From Albugo candida (lineage: Eukaryota; Oomycota; Peronosporomycetes; Albuginales; Albuginaceae), in contig CAJNAR010000176.1 in assembly GCA_905220665.1 (NCBI GenBank), positions 248,001 through 312,000 of the forward strand: a stretch of 64,000 nucleotides of DNA, in the 5' to 3' direction. The translations under genes and the position numbers were made by a program. This document shows positions 52,932 through 64,000 of the stretch, in pieces; position 1 is the first letter of the stretch, and each line of letters opens with the position of its first letter. A model generated the notes under the pieces. The model was not told where the DNA came from. It did not search any database and was given only the letters and a program-made list of their open reading frames with translations.

Positions 52932-53262
52932 TCCTAGTTGGCTGGTCATGCTCACCGTAGTGTGGCGCACACCAATTTGCAAACCACGGTACTTTTGGAC
53001 CATTCTTACAACTTTACAAACTTACCACTTAACAACTTTACAACTTTCAACATCTATCCGTTACACGTTGGACACACTCTCGTACTGTAGTGGTGAACGC
53101 TGCCGCACTGCAGCACTAGCAACGAGGGACATATTATCAACTCTCACAGGTATTCTCGAAACGTTTTTATATGTATATATGTTATTTAAGATAGCCTAGG
53201 CAACTAGAGAAGTCAGTTAGTCTAATTCTAGTAATATAGACACCTTCAACTGATGTTGACCA

Positions 53263-53794
53263 CATCGAGGAGTGTTTTATGAACGTATCAAAATGAAGCT
53301 GTGCGTTCACGTCGAGTGTTGAAAAATTGTTGGGTTTTGTGGAACGCACAAAATTCGATAATCACTTATTTCATGTTGTGTGAACGCTGAATTGTGTTGA
53401 TATGATATATGACGTGATCTCATACACAATGTTTCGCTTCCAAGTCGACGCTGGGACATCCGGTGGTGGGTGCGATGTCTGAAGCAGTATGTTCCCTCAC
53501 CCACGAGCTCTGTCGACGTGGTGTTTTTGTGTAGGCTTAGGAACTATATGTGGGATGACTTCTGATACTCATTCCTTGTCTTCCAACTCTCATAAAGCTC
53601 TGTCCAACATGCTAGCATCTACATTTATAGTCAGACCAATGCATTAAATTACGAAATAATTCAGCATACTTGCCATTCGCTTCTATACGATTAGCTTCGG
53701 CATCAAACAAACATTGACCATCTGTGCGGTACAAATTCATCATGAGATATCCTTTCTTCATCACCCTCTAATCAATACCCACATAGAAAATTTA
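53263..53794. other. Unique intergenic sequence after the LINE
   Basis: No gene seen. It continues the sequence that stood next to 46176 before the insertion. Confidence 0.45.
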
Positions 53795-54439
53795 CTACTG
53801 TCTTTGAAGCTTATGTATCCGTGCGTTGCACATTAGGATTATTGTATATATTATGTCCACCACACCATTTAACATTTCATGTCCACCACAGAAATCTAGA
53901 AGATGCATGCAATGGACTATACACACTCCTATTACGGACAGCATCCACCGAATTGATGATTTCATCACACAAGGCAGCTTTTTCCAGAATGCAAGTAAAC
54001 CAGCCACCTCATCATCCGAATACCTGCGGGCTTTCACCACTAAATGCTTACGAATTCCTTTCACGATGCTTTTTACGTAAAAAGCACAAACATCGTAAGA
54101 ACGCAAAGTACATTCACTCCGCCCCACCATCTAATCTCACTGTCCTATGATCTCCCATCCTTCCTTCTGAAAGTGCAAATGCTCTAAAACGCATTTTGCG
54201 AATAATGCAAACGACGCGACGTATATACGTTCGTCAACGACCACATTTATCTCATTAGTAAAATACACACACTCACATGCACTTCCACGCACTCGGTGGT
54301 GTCCCATAGATTGGCTACTAGGCTTCACATCAACCATTTCCTGTGAGTGATGTTCGATTCTACTAGAACCAGCATTATGTGCGAGACTCATAATGCTCAC
54401 CTCAACACCAGAAGCCATCCCGGGATTCTGGCCGTCCAT
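53795..54439 (-). pseudogene. Unidentified gene, broken or spliced (about 210 codons)
   Basis: Two frames on the minus strand, 54439-54137 and 54130-53795, share the same phase and are separated only by TGA and TAG codons near 54131-54139. The product has ordinary composition, with segments such as VDERIYVASFALFAKCVLEHLHF and FYVKSIVKGIRKHLVVKARRYSDDEVAGLL. A 60-nt GT-AG stretch (GTGAGC...TCACAG, at about 54400-54341) could be an in-frame intron. I recognise no domain. It may be a recently inactivated gene or one with a further unrecognised intron across the stops. Confidence 0.4.
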
Positions 54440-55316
54440 TGCAATGCAAGTCGGATTTATGTGTTATGAGGAATCAATGCACACCGTTTATCGTCAGTAA
54501 AGCAAAATGATTAGCATCACCGAAACACCTTATCAGCGTCCTAATCGATTAGGTGGATCGTAAGCTCCCATACGATAACGCCCACTCTTAACGGCTGTAA
54601 TGCTTACTGCAAGAACAACGCGTATGTGGGTGCCTCGTAGAATTGTTGGTTTCTCAATATATATATATTGCCAAATATAATTTCTGACCTCCTTTCATAG
54701 AGTCAAACCTTTCTCTTGAATTACAAATGACATCAGAACTAAATCAATTTTCGAGCCGCTCTGTTTTCTCACGCTAACAGTTTAGAATACATTGGAAGAA
54801 CGCTCCGACAGAAAATTGATTCATCACACTAATTTTAGTAAATTCATTGTAGCTCGCACATGTGCGCTAAGCTTACGGTTCCGTGCGAATGCATAGCAGC
54901 TATGAAACACTGTAAGTCGACCACACGCCTTTAGTCACCGCGTGCATTTCTTAGTGTTGCCACACCACAGACCACATCATCCTATTTATATGTCCACCAC
55001 ACAGAAGAAGCTTCTGGATGCAGTAAGTAATCGCAAGACGCAGCACGCCATTCTCTCTACCACAGTTACAACCTCCTTCCACGAGAGTAATTCGCGACAT
55101 TCGTTTATCTTTTATAAAAACAACAATAACCGCAATCATCTCCTTCAAGTTACAATTACACACTCCATCCCACGACTTAATAAATCTATCAAAGACTCGA
55201 GTCGATCTTCTCCATTTACGGAGAACGTACCCCGAGATAATATTCTATGCAAAATCACACTATCACTTTTGTCCACGACTTTCCTTTTTCTATTTGATCT
55301 CAACTCCAACGTTTCA
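54440..55316. other. No gene; leader region of a family A remnant at the right
   Basis: The open frame reaching into 55316 from 54942 is Ser/His/Asn-rich and looks like 5' UTR. No repeat recognised. Confidence 0.4.
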
Positions 55317-55418
55317 ATGCTGTCGAAATTTGTCACATGTGCAACTCTCATCATCAGTGTTTTCCCGCAAACATTCAGTGATGTCCGTGTGCTGACTCAT
55401 GTGGACTTCAATATATAA
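55317..55418 (+). pseudogene. Family A remnant: signal peptide only
   Basis: MLSKFVTCATLIISVFPQTF is followed by SDVRVLTHVDF, which aligns with the signal peptide and first mature residues of the intact gene (...FGGVRVFTNAIYSG). A stop follows at once and no cysteine-rich part is recognisable downstream. Confidence 0.6.
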
Positions 55419-55739
55419 ATGTCATATCATTCGTCACGAATAATCGTCGAGTATGTGTCAACGCCCTCCTAGGACACTATCCACTCATTATGAGTAAATT
55501 CATGACTAAGGACATAAACAACACTCATCTCATGTGCAATTTCGTATTTGTTCTCTACGAGCCTGACACTTCTACAGCTGGAAAAGATGTAACAATATTT
55601 ATGCGTCCAGATCCCCTTCGACACCAACATGTGAGCGACATGAGGGCTGTGAAATAGAGCAAAGTGTCTTTATTGGTGGACAACTTCAATGCCAGGCGAG
55701 GACGCATTCCCTCGCCACTGTCAGTTTGGTTGGACAAGT

Positions 55740-56950
55740 TCTTGGGCTTCCAATCACAAGACCAACTCTAATGGATTGCCAAAAAAGTGACTCACTACTA
55801 TTAGTTGCTTGGCCACCGCTCATCAATCACCAGAAAAATCATGCCAAATGAAGTCTTCAATCATAAGCGCCCACTTCAAGGAAGGGTCTGAATCCAATTT
55901 GTCGATTACCTGCCGAGCTATCTCTAAGATAGATACAGCGTGAATATACGTGTTTTCAATTTGCTGAGTAGATCTGCTGCTGAACATTCCTGCCTATACA
56001 AAATGAATAGAGGGTTGAAAACTCCCAAACCACGTTTCCAGTCACCGACTGGCGGTCCTTCATATCACTTGAAAAAGCTACGTCGCTGAATGACTCCACT
56101 GTCGGAGTTCCCAGTGCTTTATTTCTTGGTGTCATTCGCAGATTCAGGCGTTGAGTCCTTTTTTTATATTGCGCAATGCACTTTGTCAACTTTCAATTGT
56201 GGACGCGTGGATGGTGATTTTCACGCGTCGTCTTGTAAACAGCAAACTCCAAATCTGGCCGCGTGCTCCACGCCACTCACTGTAGACTTCCAACCAGTGG
56301 CTGAAAAGTCCCTGATTGATGGCTCTTCAGCCGTGCTCGTCATCACGAGTGGCGCGCAGCCTTCGTCGTGAACCTCGTAGCAGTCGGTGGCAGTAGGAAA
56401 AAGCGTCAAGTTGGATTTTACATCCCATGCACGCCTAGTAGGTATTTAATAGCCTCCTCCTTGTCCATAACATGAGAGCCGTCTTTGGCAAGTGGCACGG
56501 GAATACTAAAAACGTTTGACACAAGTCCCATATCCTGAGGGGTTGCCAGTGAGCCAAGGCTGGTGAAAAAGTAATCGACACCTGCAGCGCTAGTGCTGGT
56601 CTCCAGGAGGTCCTCAACACATACGCCAACCATGACTATGTTGGCAACGTCGACCTTGCGATAAAAACAAATTTGCGCCACGCGCTGTTCACTACCGCCT
56701 CAGTAAGTCTCGAATGCAGCAACTGGCTCTACAAGAACCAGGCTTGCTTTTATCCGTATAGCCTCTTATGCTACTACAGCACCATGTTGCTGGTGCTTCT
56801 TGTGCTGAGGTCCTCTGGCATCTTGTCGTCTTGGTCCATGCCCCAGGGAACTTCCAACTAAATATAAAGATGCACTTCTTTGTCGGCCTTCACATTCTTC
56901 CCACGTCGACGCGAGCGTCAGTATCACTTACACTGTCGACATATCCATCA
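55740..56950 (-). mobile_element. Second Copia-type element, pol remnant
   Basis: Reading from the right on the minus strand there is a Y-G-I-K-A-S-L-x-L block like the Copia RT Y-G-L-K-Q-A, then MVGVCVEDLLETSTSAAGVD (the YVDD box is degraded to CVED). VMDKEEAIKYLLGVHGM and VHDEG-x-A-P-L come next, and then the RNase H start ESFSDVAFSSDMKDRQSVTG. An STQ-x-x-E-N-T-Y piece closes it at about 55.95 kb. All are separated by stops. No LTRs were found; the sequence differs from the 11-kb element, so it is another family. Confidence 0.75.
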
Positions 56951-57009
56951 CTTCAGCAAAAGTGAGACTTAGTCCCTTCCCCCCACTTGCTCGTTCACGA
57001 AATCAACTA

Positions 57010-57235
57010 ATAGCGCCTTGAGCATACGGACCCCCTGCCGGAGGTTGTTAGTTCAATCCCCGGCAGTGTGGGCAGCGGTTTGAGCGCACCCAAGGAATAA
57101 GCTTGGACATTATCTGCCTCCCTAGGTGTGAAGTCAGACTTAAGTGATATTGACACGGTCAAGTGCTCATGATAGGATAAGGAAGGTAGTTACAGAACCA
57201 GATAACCAGCGTAATGAAATCTTGACAAAAAAAAA
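57010..57235 (+). mobile_element. tRNA-derived SINE-A, 5'-truncated copy
   Basis: From CTTGAGCATACGGACCCCCT it follows the SINE-A copy at 24.07-24.28 kb with few differences, including the B box (AGTTCAATCCC), GGGCAGCGGTTTGAG and the end GAAATCTTGAC plus nine A residues. The A box half of the tRNA-like head is missing. Confidence 0.85.
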
Positions 57236-57249
57236 GTGCCTTGACCTGC

Positions 57250-58050
57250 ATGCTCCACATTAATTAAGGCAATGTCAATGGTTTATGAGTAATCTAGCCG
57301 ATAGATTGAGGCAGCATTTTCTACTATACGTGTCAAGTGAATGTGCGCACTACGCAGTAGAGGCTCTATACAAACGAAATGACATGACGTTTTAATGCCG
57401 AATACTTTTTTTATTAGAGACAATCCATTAGTCCCTTAGTACAAAATATCCCCTAATGATTCCGAGACATATTTGACATAATGCAACATATCGACTATGG
57501 TTTCCGTCAGAACGTTCGAAGACTTAAAGGAACGCTATCCCACAATAATCGATTCAATTCATCTTTTTTTTGGTGAGCTGGTGAGGATATATAATTCTGC
57601 GAGCAAACCTTGGTATTGCATTACCAGCTAGTGTTCAACACGCCCGCAGAGATATACGGCATATGAGTTGAAAGAATCACATCAAAAGTATCTCAATAAA
57701 TATTTCTCATCATTGAAATCTTCCTTTAGATGTTTCCTACCATTCATATGAAATTTCGACAGCGCAGCGAATTCGATTTGTGCAACCGCAACACGTTTAG
57801 AGAGAATGCCACTTTCTCAAGAACAAAGTCTGCAACTTGGAATATTGATATATGGGCGCACAAATTCACTATCGCATCATAGCGAAGATCAACAAAATTA
57901 GAGACGATCAATGCTTTATAGTATACGAGTAGGATTAGTGATTTATAGCGCAAATTCCCACCCAGGTCACAACTTCAAGTTTTTTTTGACAGTTGAATTG
58001 AACTTTCTTTATTATAGCACACAAAATTTCATTTCCTCCTACACCAGCTG
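57250..58050 (+). repeat. Long dispersed repeat D, copy 1
   Basis: It aligns with 62280-63150 in the same orientation: AGGCAATGTCAATGG, CGATAGATTGAGG, ACTACGCAGTAGAGGCTCTA, AACGAAATGACATGACGTTT, TTAGAGACAATCCATTAG, TTTCCGTCAGAACGTT and TTCTGCGAG blocks occur in the same order. No open frame spans it. Function unknown. Confidence 0.75.
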
Positions 58051-58709
58051 ATCCAGTGCTGACCTACTCCTCACCCTACATGATGGAATCAACCAAATGA
58101 ATTATAATGAAAGTTATTGCTATTTGGACGCTCCTGTTCGATCAACATCGCGATCATTTTGACGTTAATATTCTCAGATAGAATACAAAGCTTTCGGAGA
58201 AGCCATGTCCTCACCACACACACTTCAATGATCTTCAAGTAACTTCTCTTGTGTATTCTAATTACGGTCCCGTACGGCCAAATAGAGTATTTCTGTGTCC
58301 ACCCGAGACACGGAATTGGCACCATATTTATGTGTACACCCTACACGGAGGCAATATCGTGTTTATGTGGACACCCTAGACACGTAAGTGACATCAAAAG
58401 TTTTGTGTACATCACATAAAGCGAGAATCTTTCCGGACAAAATGTAAAAACCACATGCCACACGCCTTTCCCTAACCTGGTTTTCAATCAGAACGATTTG
58501 CGCCTTTCGCATTACATTTCTACAAAATAACCGCTATTTCCTGATCCACGTTACACACACAGTCGGTCCCATGATAACGCTATATATCCATCGAGTTTAA
58601 GCTCTCCTTCCTTCTCAGATAACAATATTACCCACCCACAGGAGGCTCTATAAAGTGTGTTACTGAGGAAATAGTCCACGACTTTACACTGTTCACCAGC
58701 TACTCGATC
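58051..58709. other. Upstream region of the 58.7-kb pseudogene
   Basis: No gene; AT-rich, with CACC- and CT-rich runs near the right end as upstream of the intact family A gene. Confidence 0.4.
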
Positions 58710-58725
58710 TCATTTGTACATTTGA
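58710..58725 (+). promoter_or_regulatory. Inr/FPR-like core promoter of the family A pseudogene
   Basis: TCATTTGTACATTTGA lies 20 nt before the ATG, as in the intact paralogue. Confidence 0.5.
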
Positions 58726-58745
58726 TCCGATATACAAACATTCCG

Positions 58746-59498
58746 ATGAAGTCGAAAATTATCAGAAGCGCATTTCTTACCATCACTCTCATCCAACATA
58801 CATTGAGTGACATTGAAGTTCACCAGCACGCGGTATACAGCGGGCACATCATCCAAAATATCAAAGTACACTCGACGGTCATGTGTGACAGCGCCATTCA
58901 AATTGGCTTTATGGGTGCGAATGCATATTTGGAAATCGATAATACCTATGATTAAATTTGCATACTCTTAAGCGTGAAAGGAGTCCCTAAAGACGTTCCT
59001 GCCACAGAAAAAGGCGTTCCAATAACCTTCAGAGGTAAATCTAGTTCCTGTGCCTTACCGGCCTAATGCTCCCCGACGTGTTGCGGAAATGCTCAATGTG
59101 TTCCTGTACTCGAGTACTCGCCAATATGCAATTCTACTAGTGATTATCTCAACAGCATTATACTCGAGGGAAAGAAGCTTGGACCTCCAACCGTAAAGAG
59201 TAATCATGCTGCGTGCCAGCAACATTGCGCGGCAACCAAATACTGCCAGTCTGCCTCGTTTCACTCATGGGATAGAACCTGTCAACTAATGGCTATAGTC
59301 ACCGGTCTCTCCTACGTTTACGACGTCTATTCCGTTAGTGTGATACGTCATCGAGCTTATTGGTGTGTTTCACGTCCCTTTAATTCGTCTTTTACCAATA
59401 TAAAAGTTTGCGAATATAATGTGTCCACTTTCTTTTTGGCTAGCAAGAAATTACTTTTCTACATTGCGCCACACACACTCTGTAGTATTTGTTACTGA
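58746..59498 (+). pseudogene. Family A secreted-protein pseudogene with two in-frame stops
   Basis: The ATG at 58746 opens a signal peptide (MKSKIIRSAFLTITLIQHTL), then VYSGHI and VMCDSAIQIGFM, matching the intact gene. TAA codons at 58953-58955 and 59064-59066 interrupt an otherwise continuous frame. After them it still reads CCGNAQCVPV, a DYLNSI segment and the PAN/apple-like cysteines C-X3-C-X5-C-X9-C. The close match of the cysteine spacing and of the promoter shows that inactivation is fairly recent. Reading beyond the domain is longer than in the intact gene. Confidence 0.8.
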
Positions 59499-62279
59499 CA
59501 GTAGTAGGTGAGAGCTTTGTGGGAGAACGATGCATTTTCACTGACTTGATGAAACGCTATGATGAGTTTCAATCTTGATGATGGACACAAGCGGCGGTGT
59601 GAAGGCGTTGTGATTACACCTTAATGTTACATGTAGTAGCTGTTGATTTATTCACGACAATCTATGGTCATGTTTGATAAAGGCTACCTCAACGCTGACG
59701 ATCACGTACTACTATTGCGCACACGGATTAGCGGAAGCTTTGGCTGATGTTTTTCAGAACTTCCCATTTAGAGTTTTACAGAACAAAGCCATATTAGAAG
59801 ACGGTACTTTTCATTAAGGTGCACAACGCTATATTCAGGACGACATTTGTGGTGAGACACATAAAAAACTCACCAAATGAAGGGAGGCTCTAATTGACTG
59901 AAATAAAGCATCACATTGCATAAGAGAAATAAACTCGCCGGAAGATCGAAGACGCAGGACGAATGCTGTTTTGTATCAGGGATAAATCAAAGTTATGTGC
60001 GAAAAGTGGGAGTTGAACTGATCATACATAGATACTGTGCAACAGCATCATTCCTCACATTTTGCTGAAAGTAACGCTTGTTGACTATTGACGAACACGT
60101 ACCTTCCGTAAGTGCGCTCAACTATCGCACTTACTCATCTCGTTGCATTTGAAGTAATTCCCTAATGGAGCGTTTCCATCAAATCAGACGAGTAATACCG
60201 TTCATGACAAGACTTGGTATCGTTTCTATCGAATGCTTACGAGAACCTTCCCCCAGATGACGACAGCATCGCTATCGCTTGTATTACTGTTGAAAATGTA
60301 ATTCCTGTATTTGATGCGATAAAAGTCCTCGCCTTATCGCGTCTCATTACAAATACGAAATAAATGGTACATGATTTTCTATATAGAGCATTTGAAAAGG
60401 AACACTTGATTGAACTATTATCCAACACTGTTGAGGCGAACGTGCCCCATACCACGTGAAAAATACGTAGCTGTCTCGTTCTACATTTGACACATTTGTG
60501 AGCCACCCATTCCATGCGCTACATCCGCGAAAAATATAAAATCTTCGTTTTGGTCACCGACCAAACACTCTTCTCAGAAATATTCAGTCATTTGGCACTA
60601 CCACTCAAGACAGTGGCTCTGATCAAAATCAAGAACCAAACTTCCATCGGCTTCTTCGAATCCAAAAAATTGTCACGATTGGATGAGACTATGGATATCG
60701 AAGAGTACACAGAATAAGAAGCCTCGAAGTGTGCATTGGTGATAAAAGCTTAATGAGATGTCGTACGAAAGCAATTACATACGTTTGCCAGAAAAACTCT
60801 GTTTCAATTTGTTATTCCTAATCTCTCTGCACACACAACCAGGAGCTCCTACTACATGAATCTCAAAGTTGTTTTCTCTGCGCTTGAAATGCATATATTT
60901 GCCTTGCATATGAAAATACCATCGCCAACGACATCTCTACTTTATGTATCAAAAACGCACACTCAATGTTTCAGATTTCTATGCTCTTACTATAACACGA
61001 ACGGACTTCTCGACAAGCGCAGGACATCTTAAGCAATATGAATACAAATAAAATAATGTTTATGGAATTACTTGCACGGGTTGAAAATTTGCGCAGCTAT
61101 TGACAATCTACTCTTTTTCTGCCGTAACTCACCAGAATACGAGGCTGTGCCGCGCATGTAGTGCTTATATGATGTCCAGAGACACGATGACCACGAAAGT
61201 GGACACCAGGCTGAACAAAGAACTCTGACAAGAACTAGGATCGAAGTGTCATTCTACTTGTATGGTCCATGCAGGACCCACAAGGAGCACATGATCCTTC
61301 CATGGTGAGCTGATCCAGCTCCCATGCGATACGAGTCGTTTTTCTTTATCGTAACGATACCTCCAAATGCGTGGATGTGCGCCTCAGCGCGGAGTTCATC
61401 ACGAATTGGGAGGAATTGTTGGGTTCGACGGATGGCAGAACAAATGACGCTTCCGATCGATCTGGCCAAAGTTTAGTGTGAATGACTGCATTTCCACCCC
61501 AAAGATAGTCTTTCAACGGCGTCCATCTTGTCGGAAAAATATCACACCCATAACGTTGTGCAGTGTTGTCGTTGAAGAGCGATTCCGAGTCAGAGTAGCA
61601 TCAACTTTCTCGTCTGGTTGCACTTGGAAAGAAATGTTGCTCTGACTTCACTGCAGCATTCGAAGGTCAAGTGCGCAATCTACGGGCTCGTTGGTTCTCT
61701 AGCGATTAGCACCGAGGTCGACGGTAGCATTCTAAAGGTCAAACAAAAGTACTTCCCGAAACGATATCAGAAAAGGAAGTGAAGGGATCACCACAGGGTC
61801 TCGTTAAGATAGTTAGAATGAGGTAGCTGCAATACGCGCTTATACAGTTAGCTCAGTCTTACATGGTGCGGCGTCTGATCCTGCCAAGATGTTTCCTTGT
61901 ACTGAGCAGATGACCTCATATTCTGTGACTTGAGTTTGAGAATAGATAATAGAACGCCTCCCAGGAAAGATTGCGCTGATATCGTCTAGGCAAAATAAGA
62001 AAATCAGAGGGATTATCTGATGGTGTCGTTCCTCCTTCACGTTATCCCTCCAGACTCCCCATCACAGGTCTCGACCAATTGCGCAGGCAATGATTCAAAT
62101 GAAGTTACGTTCGTGTCAAACAAGCACGTGTTCTTTCTTCTATCGTTATGCTGCTGTAGGCAAACATTTGCCCTACATCGATCCATCCCATATGTAGTAT
62201 TTCCATACAACATGCCGGCTTATTGATGCGTCAATTGGATAATACCCCAGTGATCTTGCGAAAACATTTACTCAATGCT
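59499..62279. other. No gene supported
   Basis: Short frames only, on both strands; none is related to the families above. A minus-strand frame at 61469-61254 and its surroundings have a coding-like look but no motif I can name. Confidence 0.4.
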
Positions 62280-63150
62280 TAACAATTATTAGGGCAATAT
62301 CAGTGTTTGATGAGCAATTTAGTCGATAGACCATATTGAGGTTGTATATTCACATTACGTGCGAAGTGACTTTGCGAACTACGCATTAGAGGCTCTACAA
62401 AAACGAAATGACATGACGTTTCATTGAGGAATACTACTTCCATTAGAGACAATTCATTAGGCCTTAGTACAGAATATCGCCTATGAGACTTCGAGATATG
62501 TTTGAAAAAATTAAACACGTCAATTTTGTCTTCCGTCAGAACATTAAGAGACTTTATAAAACTTTATTTCGGAAGTACATAGTTTCATTCAGCTTGTGTT
62601 AGTCCGCTGCTGAGGAAACGAAATTCTGCGAGAACACTTTGTATCGCATTAACAGCTGATACTTCAAAACCTCGAATTGTTATTACTATTTTACCCAATG
62701 TGGCCCTGCGGAATATGTTCTCATTTGATTCTGTTGCCACATTTAGCGTGATAGAAGGAAATGAGAAGGTATGAGATTGCTACATTAAATAATGTTCAAC
62801 CATCCAGCCGATATACACATCAAATTACAAATGGAGGTGAATATTAGGAGCGAAGAATTCTCGGGAGATTTCGGCGAGGTGTTTCATAGAGCAGCATCAA
62901 CAGTAAAGACATTTTGACTCCGCTTGGATCTCCAAGCGTGTACCCGCGACGGGTTTAGTTACGCAGAATGTCAGTTTCTTCAAAACAAAGTCTGCGAATT
63001 AAGATCAAATGCTTTATACCACGCGAGAGAGAGGAAAGGTTTATAGCGAAAATTCGCACCGAAGCTTCAAACTCCGCTTTTACTTGACGATTCTATGACA
63101 TTTTCTTTTTCCAACGCATAGATCGCTTTTATGACACCTGTAGTGTCTTC
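62280..63150 (+). repeat. Long dispersed repeat D, copy 2
   Basis: Direct repeat of 57250-58050, about 5 kb away; see that entry for the shared blocks. The copies also share TTTATAGCGMAAATTC near their right ends (57945 and 63042). Confidence 0.75.
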
Positions 63151-64000
63151 GTTGCAATCAAAACCACTAACAGAGACACAACATCACGCTTGTATAAATA
63201 TAAACCTCTCCTATAAAAATACCTTCAAGTAGCTTCATGCTGATCTGATGTGTCTCACCAATTGATTGCTGTTCCGATGGAAAACCATGAGTTAGCGAGC
63301 CCTTCCAATAGTAAGATTGGATAAGAGAAGGTATAAATATATAACCGTTGTCTGGAGCAATATCTACGAATATAAAGAGTTGGTGTTGCGAAGTAAGTCG
63401 CTTGGTAGCTCAGCATCAAACTACACGTTGATCTTTCAAATACTGCGGAAAAGAGCTGCGTATTCGGTAAGAACAAAAATATGACGGCCTAATACAGCCG
63501 TATTGAATCATCCAATCGACCAGAGAGATGGAGAATACCGAAGTAAGCGCTCGCTGAAAATACACGGATTTCGTTCGCCAGTTTGCATCTTGTTGTATGT
63601 GAAGTTATCAGTGGTATCAGTACAGCTTGTGCTATCACTACGCGGTAAGAAATCTACAGGTCTCGATTTTCGGTGTCAATTGCACGGAAAATTATTTTGA
63701 TGTCGCTTAATACATTCTACATGTTCGGATAGGACGTGACGAGTGCACAATGCGCCCGTTATAAATAATTCAGTGAAGTATGGCTTCGTTCTCTTTGTCG
63801 CATTCAGCGGAAATGATAAACTAAATGCTTATCAATGTCGTCAGAAAATCCGAAAAATAGAAGCATTATGGAATCAAATGATCAAGCATCAACACAATAC
63901 TGGGACTCGATAGTCTCTTTTTCAAGCAATCGTGATCAATTGGGCTCATAGAGTTTGATTTCAGATATCGGCGACGTAGTGCAATATGGCTCTATGAACG
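63151..64000. other. No gene supported
   Basis: Short frames only. Confidence 0.4.

Larger units (their letters stand above)
46177..53250 (+). mobile_element. Nearly complete L1/Tx1-like LINE (about 7.1 kb)
   Basis: A 12-bp target duplication, TGATGTTGACCA, flanks it (46165-46176 and 53251-53262). The last TGA may belong to the element, since the other copy also reads CAACTGA. A 93-nt 5' UTR leads to ORF1, a small overlap leads to ORF2 (endonuclease, reverse transcriptase, zinc motif), and a 0.3-kb 3' UTR ends GACACCTTCAAC without a poly-A tail. Frames are long and the duplication is exact, so insertion was recent relative to the copy at 1-2.1 kb. One frameshift in the endonuclease probably disables it. 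Confidence 0.94.

Noticed and set aside
1..64000. CRISPR arrays, rRNA genes or bacterial-type operons
   Set aside because: No regularly spaced direct repeats and no conserved rRNA segments were seen; gene structure is eukaryotic.

Overview
The window looks like nuclear DNA of an oomycete, most likely an obligate biotroph such as a white rust (Albugo-type). This placement is an inference. It rests on three things: introns of only about 50-55 nt, a start-proximal TCATT...CAWTTTG core promoter (the oomycete Inr/FPR type) in front of several genes, and clusters of rapidly decaying secreted-protein genes separated by old transposons. No species was identified by comparison.

There are two compartments. 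The first is a compact housekeeping island at about 30.7-43.7 kb. It holds a heat-shock-factor-type DNA-binding protein, a small PH-domain protein, an unusual HTH plus UPRTase-like fusion, an unresolved probably spliced gene, a Tim17/22-like membrane protein (two exons), a DHHC palmitoyltransferase (three exons), ribosomal protein uL1 (L10a), a tail-anchored FYVE-like zinc-finger protein, calreticulin and a long coiled-coil protein. Spacing is often only 50-150 bp and most genes lie on the minus strand.

The second compartment flanks it on both sides and is rich in repeats. On the left are a decayed L1/Tx1-like LINE 3' part (1-2.1 kb) joined to a SINE, an intact secreted protein of 'family B' (5.0-5.8 kb), a Copia LTR element with readable LTRs and target duplication but ruined coding sequence (11.06-15.7 kb), and a group of Mutator-like elements (19.3-23.3 kb). 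Then comes a series of three copies of a cassette made of a 'family A' secreted-protein gene, an intergenic repeat R and a family B gene (about 20-30.2 kb). It is heavily broken by insertions, including one tRNA-derived SINE nested in another. On the right are a histone H3 remnant, the only intact family A gene (45.4 kb; signal peptide plus PAN/apple-like cysteines), and a nearly complete LINE with a 12-bp target duplication (46.18-53.25 kb). Beyond these lie a broken minus-strand gene, two more family A remnants (55.3 and 58.7 kb), a second Copia remnant (55.7-56.95 kb), another SINE, and a large duplicated non-coding block (57.3-58.0 and 62.3-63.1 kb).

Taken together, a stable core-gene island is bordered by a birth-and-death region in which two secreted, lineage-specific protein families are duplicated, pseudogenised and disrupted by mobile elements. 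Large stretches (2.3-5.0, 5.8-11.0, 15.7-19.3, 59.5-62.3 and 63.2-64 kb) show no gene I can support.
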